In this document: piece after piece, positions 8,321 to 16,628 of the stretch
Layout of the letters: each line of letters opens with the position of its first letter
How positions within the stretch are numbered: the stretch's first letter is position 1
Source of the DNA: Bradyrhizobium jicamae
GTDB taxonomy: Bacteria > Pseudomonadota > Alphaproteobacteria > Rhizobiales > Xanthobacteraceae
Direction of reading: 5' to 3'
DNA: 38,952 nucleotides
Assembly: GCF_018130215.1 (NCBI RefSeq)
Contig: NZ_JAFCKQ010000064.1
Location: 1 to 38,952, forward strand
The notes under the pieces: model-generated
Databases searched by the model: none
What the model was told of the DNA's origin: nothing
Seen by the model: the letters and a program-made list of their open reading frames with translations, nothing else
Position numbers and translations under genes: made by a program

Positions 8321-9343
8321 TCAGTCGCCCTGCCGCGCGGTCTCCTCGTCACGGGGATGCAGCCAGTTGTCGAGCACGATCGCCGCCAGCAGCACCACGC
8401 CCTTGACGATGTTCTGCACCTCGGTGTTGACGTCCATGATGGTGAAGGCGTTCAGCAGGGTGCCGATCAGGACGCAGCCGACCACGACGCTGAATACGCT
8501 GCCGCGGCCGCCGATCAGGCTGATGCCGCCGATCACGACGACCAGCACGACGTCGAAGATCATGGTGCCCTGCGTGATCGCCATCTGCATGCTGCCCGTG
8601 GTGCCGACCCAGACCAGGCCCGCAATCCAGGCGAGCAGCGCAACCAGCACGTGCTCCAGCACGATCAGCGGCCGCAGCGCGACGCCTGACAGCCGCGCGG
8701 CTTCGGGATTGTCGCCCTGCGCATAGATGAAACGGCCGACCGAGGTGCGCGACAGGAACAGATGCATGGCGATGGCGCAGACCGCGAACACCAGGATCGG
8801 AACCGGGACGCCGAACAGCCGTCCGGCGCCGAGATACATCAATCCGGGCGCGTTCTTTGGCGCATAGACCACCCAGGCCGGCGCGATCCAGAATGCAAGG
8901 CCATAGATGACGAAGCCGGCGGCGAGCGTCACGAACAGCGCCGGCGCCTCGACGAAGGCGACCATGATGCCGTTGATGACGCCGATCAAGACCGCGATCG
9001 CCAGTGCCAGCAGCACCGCCGTGGACACCGGCATGCCGTTCTGGATCTCGATCAGCGCGATCGCCCAGGAACCCGCCATGATCGCGACCTCCGACAGGTC
9101 GATGCCGCGGCTGATCACGATCAGCCCCATGCCGAGGCCGAGCACGCCCAGGATGGAAATGCTGCGCAACAGGTTCAGGAGGTTGGAGACGGTGGCGAAG
9201 CCGTTCAGCGTCAGGCCGAACACGATCAGAAGCGCGATCGTGATCAGGAGCACGATCTGCTCCTGGCTGGGCTTGGCGAAGAAAGAATTGCGAGCCGATG
9301 CCGCCGGGACAGGCATGCCGCGCGATGGCGATTGCACGCTCAT
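8321..9343 (-). CDS. Ribose-type ABC importer permease
   Basis: The 340-aa integral membrane protein is of the RbsC/BPD_transp_2 family, with about 8-10 hydrophobic helices. It has the family segments GLIVISRGIDLS (residues about 76-87) and IGGISLIGGRGSVFS near residue 265. It has normal length and no fused domain, unlike the second permease of this operon, and the two probably form a heterodimeric channel. It is the first gene of the operon. The ATG at 9343 is preceded by GGAGGAAAC. A divergent LysR-type gene begins 91 bp away across a palindrome that probably contains the control site. Confidence 0.92.
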   Translation of the reverse strand: MSVQSPSRGMPVPAASARNSFFAKPSQEQIVLLITIALLIVFGLTLNGFATVSNLLNLLRSISILGVLGLGMGLIVISRGIDLSEVAIMAGSWAIALIEIQNGMPVSTAVLLALAIAVLIGVINGIMVAFVEAPALFVTLAAGFVIYGLAFWIAPAWVVYAPKNAPGLMYLGAGRLFGVPVPILVFAVCAIAMHLFLSRTSVGRFIYAQGDNPEAARLSGVALRPLIVLEHVLVALLAWIAGLVWVGTTGSMQMAITQGTMIFDVVLVVVIGGISLIGGRGSVFSVVVGCVLIGTLLNAFTIMDVNTEVQNIVKGVVLLAAIVLDNWLHPRDEETARQGD

Positions 9344-9393
9344 CGTTTCCTCCAGGTATTATTTTGCTTGAGACTTTAAGAGCGCGAAATAGT

Positions 9394-9417
9394 ATTCGTC
9401 AAATGCATTCGACGGAT
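9394..9417. promoter_or_regulatory. Candidate LysR operator between importer operon and regulator
   Basis: A 24-bp dyad is centred at 9405.5. Outer arms ATTCGTC (9394-9400) and GACGGAT (9411-9417) and the inner 8-bp palindrome AATGCATT (9402-9409) share the same centre, and 10 of 12 base pairs match. It lies in the 91-bp gap between divergent genes, the usual place of a LysR activator site. Binding by the adjacent LysR protein is inference. Confidence 0.55.
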
Positions 9418-9434
9418 ACGGACAGATCAAATCC

Positions 9435-10418
9435 ATGCATGTTCGCGATATCGATCTGAACCTGTTCGTGGTGTTCGACGCGATCTATTCCGAAGGCGGC
9501 GTCAGCCGCGCCTGTTTCCGCCTCAATCTGACGCAGCCCGCCGTCAGCCATGCGCTGGGCCGGCTGCGCGCCATGTTCAACGATCCCCTGTTCGTGCGCC
9601 GCCACCACGTCATGACCCCGACGCCGCTGGCACGCCAGATCATCACCACCGTGCGCCAGGCGCTCAACGGCCTGGAAACGACGCTGACCCATACCAACCG
9701 GTTCGATCCGGCGAGGACGCCGAAGCGCTTCGTGATCGGACTGCGCAACAATCTCGAGGCGCCGATCCTGAGCGCGCTGGTGAACCGGATCAGCGCGGTC
9801 GCGCCGCTGGTCGAGATCGCAACGGTGCGCTGCGAACGCAACAACCTGGAGCGGGAGCTCGCCGCCGGCACGCTCGATGTCGCGATCGACACGCTGCTGC
9901 CGCTTCCGGCGGAGGTGCGGCGCATCCAGGTCCTGACCGAGCGGATCTCGGTGTTCGCCCGCCGCGACCATCCCGAGCTCGGCGCGCGGCTCGACAAGAA
10001 GACCTATCTGCGGCTGGAACATGTCTGCGTGACGTCGCGGCGCAGCGGATTGTCGTTCGAGGACTTCCAGTTCCAGCGCCTCGGCATCCAGCGCAACGTC
10101 CGCCTGCAGTGCCAGAATTTCACCACGGCCTGCCACGTCGTGAGCCGGAGCAACATGCTGCTGACGGCTTCCGACAGCGCCGCATCCTTGCTGGACCAGC
10201 CGGGATTGCTGCGACAGTTCCCCTGTCCTTTCCCGATCAGCCCGCACATCAACTACATGTACTGGCACGCCACCGCCGAGGACGACACACCCAACCAATG
10301 GCTGCGCGAACAGCTTCAGGCCGCCGCCGCGACGCTCGGACCGAGCCATCTGGCGCGCAAGCGTGGCCGCGCGACCAGGCGCCGACTGCCTGTCCCGGCG
10401 AGCCTCGCCGCGGAATGA
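9435..10418 (+). CDS. LysR-family transcriptional regulator
   Basis: This 327-aa LysR-type regulator has an N-terminal winged helix-turn-helix (about residues 5-65, including GGVSRACFRLNLTQPAVSHA) followed by a periplasmic-binding-like effector domain. The opening MHVRDIDLNLFVVFDAI is of the NodD/LinR/PcpR-like subgroup that starts with DLNLL-type segments. It is transcribed away from the importer operon and probably controls it through the palindrome at 9394-9417. The last 25 residues are Arg/Ala-rich and look like a variable tail. It converges with the VOC gene, and the two stop codons lie 22 bp apart. The effector is unknown. Confidence 0.92.
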   Translation: MHVRDIDLNLFVVFDAIYSEGGVSRACFRLNLTQPAVSHALGRLRAMFNDPLFVRRHHVMTPTPLARQIITTVRQALNGLETTLTHTNRFDPARTPKRFVIGLRNNLEAPILSALVNRISAVAPLVEIATVRCERNNLERELAAGTLDVAIDTLLPLPAEVRRIQVLTERISVFARRDHPELGARLDKKTYLRLEHVCVTSRRSGLSFEDFQFQRLGIQRNVRLQCQNFTTACHVVSRSNMLLTASDSAASLLDQPGLLRQFPCPFPISPHINYMYWHATAEDDTPNQWLREQLQAAAATLGPSHLARKRGRATRRRLPVPASLAAE

Positions 10419-10440
10419 GGCGCCCCCAGGCTCGCCGGCC

Positions 10441-10968
10441 TCAGCCAACCACGCGGATCGGATCCGAGCCGTCCCAGCTCGCCGCCACCGTCCTGATCTT
10501 CTCGAAGAAACGTCCCTTCGATCCGGAGATGTCGGATATCTCGATCACGGTGCCGGCGTGGCCCGCGGTGTCGAAATAGGCGAAGCGGCCCCTGGGGCCG
10601 CCGATCTGCCCCTCATGACCGACCGTGAAGCCTGCCGCAATCGCGCGGTCGTAGAGCGACTGGTAGTCCGTGCTCCAGTACGACATGTGCTGCAGGCCTT
10701 CGCCGTGGCGCGCCAGAAAGTCCAGGTACATCGACGGCGCATCGTTGCGCTGCTGGATCAACTCGATCTGCAGATCGCCGGAATTGGCCAGCGCGATCGA
10801 CATCTCGACAGCGGAGTCGACGCCGCGATAGCGGAACCAGTCGACCTTGACCGAGGGGATCAGGAAGAACGGCCCGACCCGCAGCGTTTCGGTCCAGAAC
10901 CTCAGCGCCGCGTCGATGTCGCGAACCACATAGCCGTTCTGGCAGACCTTGCCGAACAATGCGCTCAT
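10441..10968 (-). CDS. VOC-family (glyoxalase-like) protein
   Basis: This 175-aa protein is a vicinal-oxygen-chelate protein. A first beta-alpha-beta module begins at GKVCQNGYVVRDIDAALRFW, and a second module runs from about residue 90 (GLQHMSYWSTDYQ) to FDTAGHAGTVIEISDI. Candidate metal ligands include His93 and the Glu in VIEISD. The subgroup is close to Glyoxalase_4/methylmalonyl-CoA-epimerase-like sequences, but the reaction cannot be told. The start ATG at 10968 has GGAGGG ahead of it. It follows a carboxymuconolactone-decarboxylase-like gene on the same strand after 43 bp, so the two probably form an operon. Confidence 0.85.
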   Translation of the reverse strand: MSALFGKVCQNGYVVRDIDAALRFWTETLRVGPFFLIPSVKVDWFRYRGVDSAVEMSIALANSGDLQIELIQQRNDAPSMYLDFLARHGEGLQHMSYWSTDYQSLYDRAIAAGFTVGHEGQIGGPRGRFAYFDTAGHAGTVIEISDISGSKGRFFEKIRTVAASWDGSDPIRVVG

Positions 10969-11011
10969 GTGCCCTCCCCGCTGCCGACGCCGGGCAACAT
11001 CCCTGACATTC

Positions 11012-11569
11012 TCAACCTCGCTTCTTGCCGCCGTCGAAGACGGCCATGCCGGCGGCCGGATCGAGATCGGTCTCGGTCGCCTCGGTCACCCGCGCCATCA
11101 TCATGTAGAAGCCGATTGCCACGATCGCCTCGACGATCTCCTGATCGCTGAAATGCTTGCGCATGCCGGCGAAGACCGCGTCGCCGACACGGACGTTCTC
11201 GACGACCTCGCGACCGAAGGTAAGCAGCGCGCGCTCGGCCTCAGCGAGCGCTGCGTCGTCGTAATTGCCTCGCTCCACCGCGTCGATCTGCGCCTGGGTG
11301 ACGCCGACACCGAGCGCGATCGGCACGTGCTGGCGCCACTCATAGGCGCCGCCCTCGAGCTGCGCCGCCTGCAGGATCAACAGCTCGCGGTTGACGGCGG
11401 AGAGCTTCTGCTTGTGCAGGATCGAATTTGCGAGCCGCATCGCCGGAATCATGTTGGCCTCGGCATGGGCCATCATGCGGAAGATATTGAGCTTGACCGG
11501 CATGCGGTCGAACGAGGCGCGGATGTCTCCGCCCGTCATCTCCGGATCAATCAGGGGCAATCTGGCCAC
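11012..11569 (-). CDS. Carboxymuconolactone decarboxylase-like protein
   Basis: This 185-aa protein belongs to the CMD/AhpD-like fold. It shows the all-helical pattern and the segment EGGAYEWRQHVPIALGVGV (residues about 72-90), which matches the E-Y-E-W-x-x-H signature of the CMD branch. It lacks the CxxC pair of peroxidase-type AhpD, so a peroxidase role is unlikely. The start is a GTG at 11569 with GGGAGAG upstream; the overlapping ATG at 11573 is out of frame and closes after a few codons. It is upstream of the VOC gene on the same strand. The substrate is unknown. Confidence 0.83.
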   Translation of the reverse strand: MARLPLIDPEMTGGDIRASFDRMPVKLNIFRMMAHAEANMIPAMRLANSILHKQKLSAVNRELLILQAAQLEGGAYEWRQHVPIALGVGVTQAQIDAVERGNYDDAALAEAERALLTFGREVVENVRVGDAVFAGMRKHFSDQEIVEAIVAIGFYMMMARVTEATETDLDPAAGMAVFDGGKKRG

Positions 11570-11598
11570 GCATCTCTCCCGTGCTTCTTGTTATCCGG

Positions 11599-11633
11599 CG
11601 TCCCGGTGCGTCACCACGTAATGCACCGGGACG
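11599..11633. repeat. Long perfect inverted repeat upstream of ilvD
   Basis: An 11-bp perfect inverted repeat (CGTCCCGGTGC at 11599-11609, GCACCGGGACG at 11623-11633) encloses a 13-nt loop. It sits in the 201-bp gap between divergent genes, 26 bp from the CMD start and 138 bp from ilvD. It has no T-tract. It may be a member of a Bradyrhizobium palindromic repeat family or an operator; I cannot separate these from one copy. Confidence 0.5.
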
Positions 11634-11770
11634 GCCGAGATCAAGCCGACCGCCGGCCTTGTCCGGATAGCGCGGTCCAGCCATGCTGTTCCGCGCTTGA
11701 ATCCGCCTGCCCGGGCGGGCATAAGGACGCCGTCTCCCCAAGAAAAGCGCCCATAGCCCAAGGATTTACG

Positions 11771-13615
11771 ATGCCAGCCTATCGCTCCCGCACAACCACC
11801 CACGGCCGCAACATGGCGGGTGCGCGCGGCCTCTGGCGCGCCACCGGCATGAAGAACGAGGATTTCGGCAAGCCGATCATCGCGGTCGTCAATTCCTTCA
11901 CGCAATTTGTCCCTGGCCACGTCCATTTGCAGAATCTCGGCCAGCTCGTGGCGCGCGAGATCGAGAAGGCCGGCGGGGTGGCAAAAGAGTTCAACACCAT
12001 TGCTGTCGATGACGGCATCGCGATGGGCCATGACGGCATGCTCTACAGCCTGCCCTCGCGCGAACTGATCGCCGACAGTGTCGAATACATGGTCAATGCG
12101 CATTGCGCCGATGCGATGGTCTGCATCTCCAACTGCGACAAGATCACGCCCGGCATGCTGATGGCGACCCTCCGCCTCAACATCCCCACCGTATTCGTCT
12201 CGGGCGGACCGATGGAGTCCGGCAAGATCCTGCTCAAGGGCAAGAAGCGCGCGGTCGACCTGATCGACGCCATGGTGGCGGCGGCCGACTCCAGCGTGTC
12301 GGACGAAGAGGTCGCGGTGATCGAGCGCTCGGCCTGCCCGACCTGCGGCTCCTGCTCGGGCATGTTCACCGCGAACTCGATGAACTGCCTGACCGAGGCG
12401 CTCGGCCTCGCGCTGCCCGGCAACGGCTCGGTGCTGGCAACCCATGCAGACCGCAAGAGCCTGTTCGTCGAGGCCGGCCATCTGATCGTCGATCTCGCCC
12501 GCCGCCATTACGAGCAGGACGACGCAAGGGTGCTGCCGCGCTCGATCGCGAGCTTCAAATCGTTCGAGAATGCGATGACGCTCGACATCGCGATGGGCGG
12601 TTCGACCAACACCGTGCTGCATCTGCTCGCGGCGGCGCGCGAAGGCGAGGTGCCGTTCACGATGACCGACATCGATCGGCTGTCGCGCAAGGTGCCGGTG
12701 CTGTGCAAGGTGGCTCCCTCGGTGCAGGACGTGCACATGGAGGACGTGCACCATGCCGGCGGCATCATGGCGATCCTCGGCGAGCTCGACCGCGCGAAGC
12801 TGCTCACCACCGACGGCCCGACCGTGCACAGCGCAACGCTCGACGATGCGCTGAATCGCTGGGACGTCGTGCGCACCACCAGCGACAAGGTGCGCAACTT
12901 CTATCGTGCCGCGCCCGGCGGCGTGCCGACCCAGGAAGCCTTCAGCCAGGACCGCCGCTTCGACGAGGTCGATCTCGACCGAGCCAAGGGCTGCATCCGC
13001 AACGCCGAGCATGCCTATTCCAGGGACGGCGGCCTCGCCGTGCTGTTCGGCAACCTTGCGGAAGATGGCTGCATCGTGAAGACCGCCGGCGTCGACGAGA
13101 GCATCCTGAAATTCTCCGGCCCTGCCCGCATCTTCGAGAGCCAGGACGCCTCGGTCGAGGCCATCCTCGGCAACAAGGTCAAGGCCGGCGATGTCGTGCT
13201 GATCCGCTACGAGGGTCCGCGCGGCGGCCCTGGCATGCAGGAGATGCTCTATCCGACCAGCTATCTGAAGTCGAAGGGCCTCGGCAAGGCTTGCGCGCTG
13301 ATCACGGACGGCCGCTTCTCCGGCGGCTCGTCGGGCCTGTCGATCGGCCACGTCTCGCCGGAAGCCGCCGAAGGCGGCCTGATCGGCCTCGTCGAGGAAG
13401 GCGATATCATCGAGTTCGATATTCCCAACCGCAAGGTCAATCTCGCGGTCGATGACGCCGAACTCAAGCGCCGCCGCGCGGCGATGGTCGCCAAGGGCAA
13501 CTCGGCATGGAAGCCGGCCGCACCGCGCAAGCGCGCGGTCTCGACCGCGCTGAAGGCCTATGCTGCCTTCGCCAGCAGCGCGGCCAAGGGCGCGGTGCGC
13601 ATCCTGCCGGAGTGA
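11771..13615 (+). CDS. ilvD: Dihydroxy-acid dehydratase
   Basis: IlvD removes water from 2,3-dihydroxy-isovalerate and 2,3-dihydroxy-3-methylvalerate in branched-chain amino-acid synthesis. The 614-aa length matches E. coli IlvD (616). Cluster-ligand cysteines Cys122 (CISNCDKITPG) and Cys195 (SACPTCGSCSGMF) are present. The position that carries a third cysteine in the [2Fe-2S] type reads NSFTQFVPGHVHL, so this looks like the oxygen-sensitive [4Fe-4S] type. The C-terminal motif TDGRFSGGSSGLSIGH is intact. The frame is open back to 10949, but family similarity starts at the ATG at 11771 (MPAYRSRTTTHGRNMAGARG), with AAGGA 6 nt ahead. It is a single gene with no other ilv gene adjacent. Confidence 0.96.
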   Translation: MPAYRSRTTTHGRNMAGARGLWRATGMKNEDFGKPIIAVVNSFTQFVPGHVHLQNLGQLVAREIEKAGGVAKEFNTIAVDDGIAMGHDGMLYSLPSRELIADSVEYMVNAHCADAMVCISNCDKITPGMLMATLRLNIPTVFVSGGPMESGKILLKGKKRAVDLIDAMVAAADSSVSDEEVAVIERSACPTCGSCSGMFTANSMNCLTEALGLALPGNGSVLATHADRKSLFVEAGHLIVDLARRHYEQDDARVLPRSIASFKSFENAMTLDIAMGGSTNTVLHLLAAAREGEVPFTMTDIDRLSRKVPVLCKVAPSVQDVHMEDVHHAGGIMAILGELDRAKLLTTDGPTVHSATLDDALNRWDVVRTTSDKVRNFYRAAPGGVPTQEAFSQDRRFDEVDLDRAKGCIRNAEHAYSRDGGLAVLFGNLAEDGCIVKTAGVDESILKFSGPARIFESQDASVEAILGNKVKAGDVVLIRYEGPRGGPGMQEMLYPTSYLKSKGLGKACALITDGRFSGGSSGLSIGHVSPEAAEGGLIGLVEEGDIIEFDIPNRKVNLAVDDAELKRRRAAMVAKGNSAWKPAAPRKRAVSTALKAYAAFASSAAKGAVRILPE

Positions 13616-13620
13616 TCAGA

Positions 13621-13833
13621 TCACGCGTGAAGGTCGGCCGCATCGATCCTGATGCGGTCGGCATGCAGCGACCAGTCGCACAGCGACTGCTGCTCGCAGA
13701 ATTTGAGTTTTGCCATTTCGGTGGCCTGGCCTTCGCTCGACGCGTCGATCTCGAGCGTCCCCTGGCAGACCTCGCGCTCGCGACCATTGTCGCCGAGCAC
13801 GTCCTTCATGAACTGAACGACAAAGCGCGACAT
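13621..13833 (-). CDS. Conserved small protein of unknown function (70 aa)
   Basis: This 70-aa hydrophilic protein starts MSRFVVQFMKDVLGDNGRER and contains two cysteines near Cys23 and Cys46 and a conserved-looking CDWSLHADRI segment. I recall close relatives of the same length in Bradyrhizobium, but no function. It has no signal or membrane segment. The start ATG at 13833 has GGGAGGTTCCC upstream; the longer frame to 13881 has no ribosome site. It converges with ilvD, with stops only 5 bp apart. Confidence 0.7.
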   Translation of the reverse strand: MSRFVVQFMKDVLGDNGREREVCQGTLEIDASSEGQATEMAKLKFCEQQSLCDWSLHADRIRIDAADLHA

Positions 13834-14444
13834 GGGAACCTCCCTGCTACGCCATAGCATTGGAAGGATCCAGATTAGCACCTGTCGTCGATCGGATTGA
13901 ATAAATCAGCGCGTGATCCACGAAATGCACAGGGCTTTCCGAGCCTGGTGGATATCCGTCAAACTCGAGACCCGAAGGGCTCCAGCAGGACAGCTGTCCT
14001 TACGCGCCGGCCTGAGGCAGGCTGGCGGCAGCGATCGCGACGATCTGCGCAAGACGGCGGCCGATCTTGGCGGGCGCTGCGCGGAGATATGACTGGACCT
14101 GTCGCATGATGCATCTTCCTTCCGTGCCCGGAACGGCGGGCACACAATGAAAATGGCTGTTGCAGGCTAAGTCGTCGATATCTCAGGGAAAATAACAACG
14201 AGCGTGTCGTGGGACGGTTGTTTGGCAGTGGGTTTATTGCCGTATTCGCGGCTACGGCGAAGGAGATTTTCTCCTGCGATTTTTGATGCGAGGCGCCCAC
14301 CTCTCCGATCCCAGCCAATCCCAGTGAGGGACGCACGGTGGATCGGTTCCCTCTCCCCTTGCTGGTCCCGCAATGGGGAGGGAGCCTGACTGACGTGCTC
14401 ACGGGATTGGTCCGACGCTGACAACAAGGCGGTGCCGCTGTCAC
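13834..14444. other. Intergenic stretch with small palindromes and a possible tiny ORF
   Basis: This 611-bp stretch holds no clear gene apart from the possible 35-codon frame listed separately. It contains the 14-bp perfect palindrome AGGACAGCTGTCCT (13987-14000), a GGAG-ATTTT-CTCC hairpin near 14258, and an imperfect CTCTCCCC...GGGGAGGG inverted repeat (14351-14384) resembling degenerate palindromes I recall between Bradyrhizobium genes. Confidence 0.5.
14000..14107 (-). CDS. Possible 35-aa small protein
   Basis: A 35-codon frame begins with an ATG at 14107, preceded by GGAAGGAA about 8 nt away, and ends with TAA at the edge of a 14-bp palindrome. The predicted peptide is basic at the start (MRQVQSYLRAAPAKIGRRLA) and hydrophobic towards the end (IVAIAAASLP), a pattern that could insert in or lie on a membrane. 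I recognise no family. It could equally be chance; the ribosome site and the isolated position are the only support. Confidence 0.3.
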   Translation of the reverse strand: MRQVQSYLRAAPAKIGRRLAQIVAIAAASLPQAGA

Positions 14445-15494
14445 CTACCCCGGCACAAACCCGAACACCTTCTCGAACCGCTTCGCATAGACAGGCCATA
14501 CCTCCGGATTGATGATCCGCGGCGGGCGCTTGCCGTCGAGCGCATCGAGGATCTGCTCGGCGGCGATCCGGCCCATGTTGATGCGCGCCTCGCGCGTGAC
14601 GCCGGCCGTATGCGGGCTCGCAAGCACATTGTCGAATTGCAGGAGCGGATGATCCGGTGGCGGCGGCTCCTTGGCCCAGACGTCGAGGCCGGCGCCCGCG
14701 ATGCGTTTCTCTCGCAACGCCTCCTCGAGCGCCTTCTCGTCGTGGATGAAGCCGCGCGCGGTGGTGATGAAATAGGCATGCGGCTGCATCAGCGCGAATT
14801 CGCGGGTCGAGATCATGCCCCGGCTCTTGCCGTCCAGCGGGCATGAGATCGAGACGAAATCCGAACGGCGCAGCAGATCGTCGAGTTCGACCTTCTCACC
14901 GCCCCGCTTGCCCATCTCTTCTGCCGTGAGATACGGATCGTAGGCGATGACCTTCATGTGCAGCAGGCCCCTGCAAAGCTCGGCGATACGACGGCCGACA
15001 TTGCCGAGACCGATGATGCCGACGGTCTTCTCCTTCAGCTCGTTGCCGATCAGATCGTTGCGGTTGACATTGGCCTCGCGCCGCAGCCGCCGGTCGGACT
15101 GGATGATGCGCTTCGACAGCGTCAGCATCATGCCAAGCGCATGCTCGGCCACCGAATTGGCATTGCCGCCGGACTGGTTGACCACGAGCACGCCGGCTGC
15201 GGAGCAGGCATCGACGTCGACGGGATCGAAGCCCGCGCCGTTCGAGGACACGATCAGCAGGTTAGGCGCACGCTTCAACAGATCGGCATGAGCGTGGAAG
15301 TGCGGCGCCAGCTCGTCGCGGGCCGCGCCGATCTGGTAGGCATGCGCCTCGGCCACAACAGGCGCGTAGACCGATTCCGGGCTCTCGTTCTCGATCCGGT
15401 CGAGCCGGACGTCCGGCCGTTGCTTCAGGATATCGATGTAGACCTCGTGGGCGAGGTATTTGACGTAGAACACGCGCTTGTTGTTGACGGTCAT
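14445..15494 (-). CDS. D-2-hydroxyacid dehydrogenase, NAD(P)-dependent
   Basis: The 349-aa protein is a D-isomer-specific 2-hydroxyacid dehydrogenase that interconverts a 2-oxo acid and a D-2-hydroxy acid. The Rossmann motif GLGNVG spans residues 162-167. The catalytic Arg247 (TTARGF), Glu276 (DVWAKEPPPP) and His295 (SPHTAGVT) are all present, so it should be active. Length is slightly above the usual 310-330 because of an extended N-terminal lobe. It lies 15 bp downstream of a LigI-like amidohydrolase on the same strand, so the two are probably co-transcribed. The substrate is unknown; a product of the divergent decarboxylase genes is a fair guess only. Confidence 0.9.
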   Translation of the reverse strand: MTVNNKRVFYVKYLAHEVYIDILKQRPDVRLDRIENESPESVYAPVVAEAHAYQIGAARDELAPHFHAHADLLKRAPNLLIVSSNGAGFDPVDVDACSAAGVLVVNQSGGNANSVAEHALGMMLTLSKRIIQSDRRLRREANVNRNDLIGNELKEKTVGIIGLGNVGRRIAELCRGLLHMKVIAYDPYLTAEEMGKRGGEKVELDDLLRRSDFVSISCPLDGKSRGMISTREFALMQPHAYFITTARGFIHDEKALEEALREKRIAGAGLDVWAKEPPPPDHPLLQFDNVLASPHTAGVTREARINMGRIAAEQILDALDGKRPPRIINPEVWPVYAKRFEKVFGFVPG

Positions 15495-15509
15495 GTTGTC
15501 GGGCAGCTC

Positions 15510-16406
15510 TCAGTTTGGGAAGCCATAGAGTTTTGCGGGATTGTCGACGAGGATGCGTTGCCGAGCCGCCGCGTCCGGCGTCCATTCGAGGAACAGGTCG
15601 AGCAGATGGCCCGCGTCCGGCATCTCGCCCTCGACCCGCGGATGCGGCCAGTCGCCGCCCCACACCAGCCGCTCGGAATTGGCCGCGACCAGCGCCTCAT
15701 GGAACGGCCGCGCGTCGGGATAATCAGGCGACTGCTGGCTCAGCCGATGCGCGCCGGAAAGTTTGGCCCAGCACCAGCCCTCGCCGATCGCGCGCAGCAG
15801 GCTCTGGAAACCCTCGGTATCGACGCCGGCGCGGGCATCGGTCCGGCCCATGTGATCGACCACGACCGGCAGGCCGAGCCTCTTCAACGCCGGAAGCGTC
15901 GCGGGCAGATCCTTCACGTCGATCCAGAGCTGAAGATGCCAGCCGAGTTCGGCCATCACGGCCGCGTGCGTTTCGGCGACACCAAGGGGAATGCCGCCGC
16001 GATAATGCAACTGGCCGCTGCGGAAGAAATGGTTGAAGCGCAAGCCGCGCACGCCGAGCACATGCCATTGCCGCAACGTGCCCGCCGCAACGTCGGCATC
16101 GGCCACGGCGACGCCGCGCAGCCGCGCCGGCTCGCGCTGGAGCGCATCCAGCATCGCCGAATTGTCGTGGCCATGCGCGCTGCCCTGCACCAGCACGCCG
16201 CGGACAAAGCCGAGCACATCAAGCATGCCGAGATACTTATGCAGCGGCGCGTCCGGCGGCGTGTAGCTTCGGTCCGCGGCATAGGGGAAGCGGTCGGCCG
16301 GGCCGAACAGATGCGCATGCGTGTCGCAGGCTTTTGGCGGCAGCTTCTCCTTCGGCGGCGTCACCGGTCGCGGCGGCAGGCAGGCGGGGATCTCTGATGC
16401 AGCCAT
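15510..16406 (-). CDS. Amidohydrolase, 2-pyrone-4,6-dicarboxylate-hydrolase-like
   Basis: This 298-aa metal-dependent hydrolase is of the amidohydrolase_2 family. It opens with DTHAHLFGP (Asp28, His30 and His32), followed by VVDHMGR and the C-terminal WGGDWPHP, the pattern of LigI-type lactonases and dicarboxylate hydrolases. These enzymes open cyclic esters or remove acyl groups in aromatic or sugar-acid breakdown. The start ATG at 16406 is 4 nt after the stop of a 15-codon frame, with AAGGCGGAG between the frames. It is followed by a D-2-hydroxyacid dehydrogenase and diverges from two TPP-enzyme subunit genes. No ligDEF or protocatechuate genes are nearby, so the true substrate may differ from pyrone dicarboxylate. 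Confidence 0.87.
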   Translation of the reverse strand: MAASEIPACLPPRPVTPPKEKLPPKACDTHAHLFGPADRFPYAADRSYTPPDAPLHKYLGMLDVLGFVRGVLVQGSAHGHDNSAMLDALQREPARLRGVAVADADVAAGTLRQWHVLGVRGLRFNHFFRSGQLHYRGGIPLGVAETHAAVMAELGWHLQLWIDVKDLPATLPALKRLGLPVVVDHMGRTDARAGVDTEGFQSLLRAIGEGWCWAKLSGAHRLSQQSPDYPDARPFHEALVAANSERLVWGGDWPHPRVEGEMPDAGHLLDLFLEWTPDAAARQRILVDNPAKLYGFPN

Positions 16407-16410
16407 CGGC

Positions 16411-16458
16411 TCACTCCGCCTTCATGCTGGCCGCCATCCGCCAGACCTGCCCGGCCAT
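16411..16458 (-). CDS. Possible 15-aa leader ORF before the amidohydrolase
   Basis: A 15-codon frame (MAGQVWRMAASMKAE) begins with an ATG that has a strong ribosome site, GGGAGG, 6 nt ahead, stronger than that of the next gene. Its TGA stop is 4 nt before the amidohydrolase ATG, a spacing that suits translational coupling. The ribosome site for the amidohydrolase lies inside its last codons. It may be a leader peptide or a chance frame. Confidence 0.35.
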   Translation of the reverse strand: MAGQVWRMAASMKAE

Positions 16459-16628
16459 GAACGCCTCCCGCCTTCGTCGTTGCCGTCTGTATCGCACGCG
16501 GATTGGTCGGCCGGATCGCCGGAATCCGCAGATCGCGTTGCGGCCGGGGCATGTTGACAATCCCAAGGGTCGCGTCAAGTTTTCCCCCTCAAAGCGGCCT
16601 TCAGCGGCGCGCGATCAGGGAGACCAGG

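Noticed and set aside
10416..10443. TGAGGC...GCCTCA inverted repeat spanning the stop codons of LysR and VOC genes
   Set aside because: The arms are only 6 bp with a long gap and no T-tract, too weak to call a terminator.
10949..11770. An open extension upstream of ilvD, giving an 888-residue frame
   Set aside because: Family similarity begins at 11771, which has a ribosome site; the extension runs antisense through the CMD gene and shows no domain.
16361..16552. A 63-codon minus-strand frame upstream of the amidohydrolase
   Set aside because: It overlaps the amidohydrolase start in another frame, is Arg-rich and has no ribosome site; the 15-codon frame at 16411-16458 is better supported.
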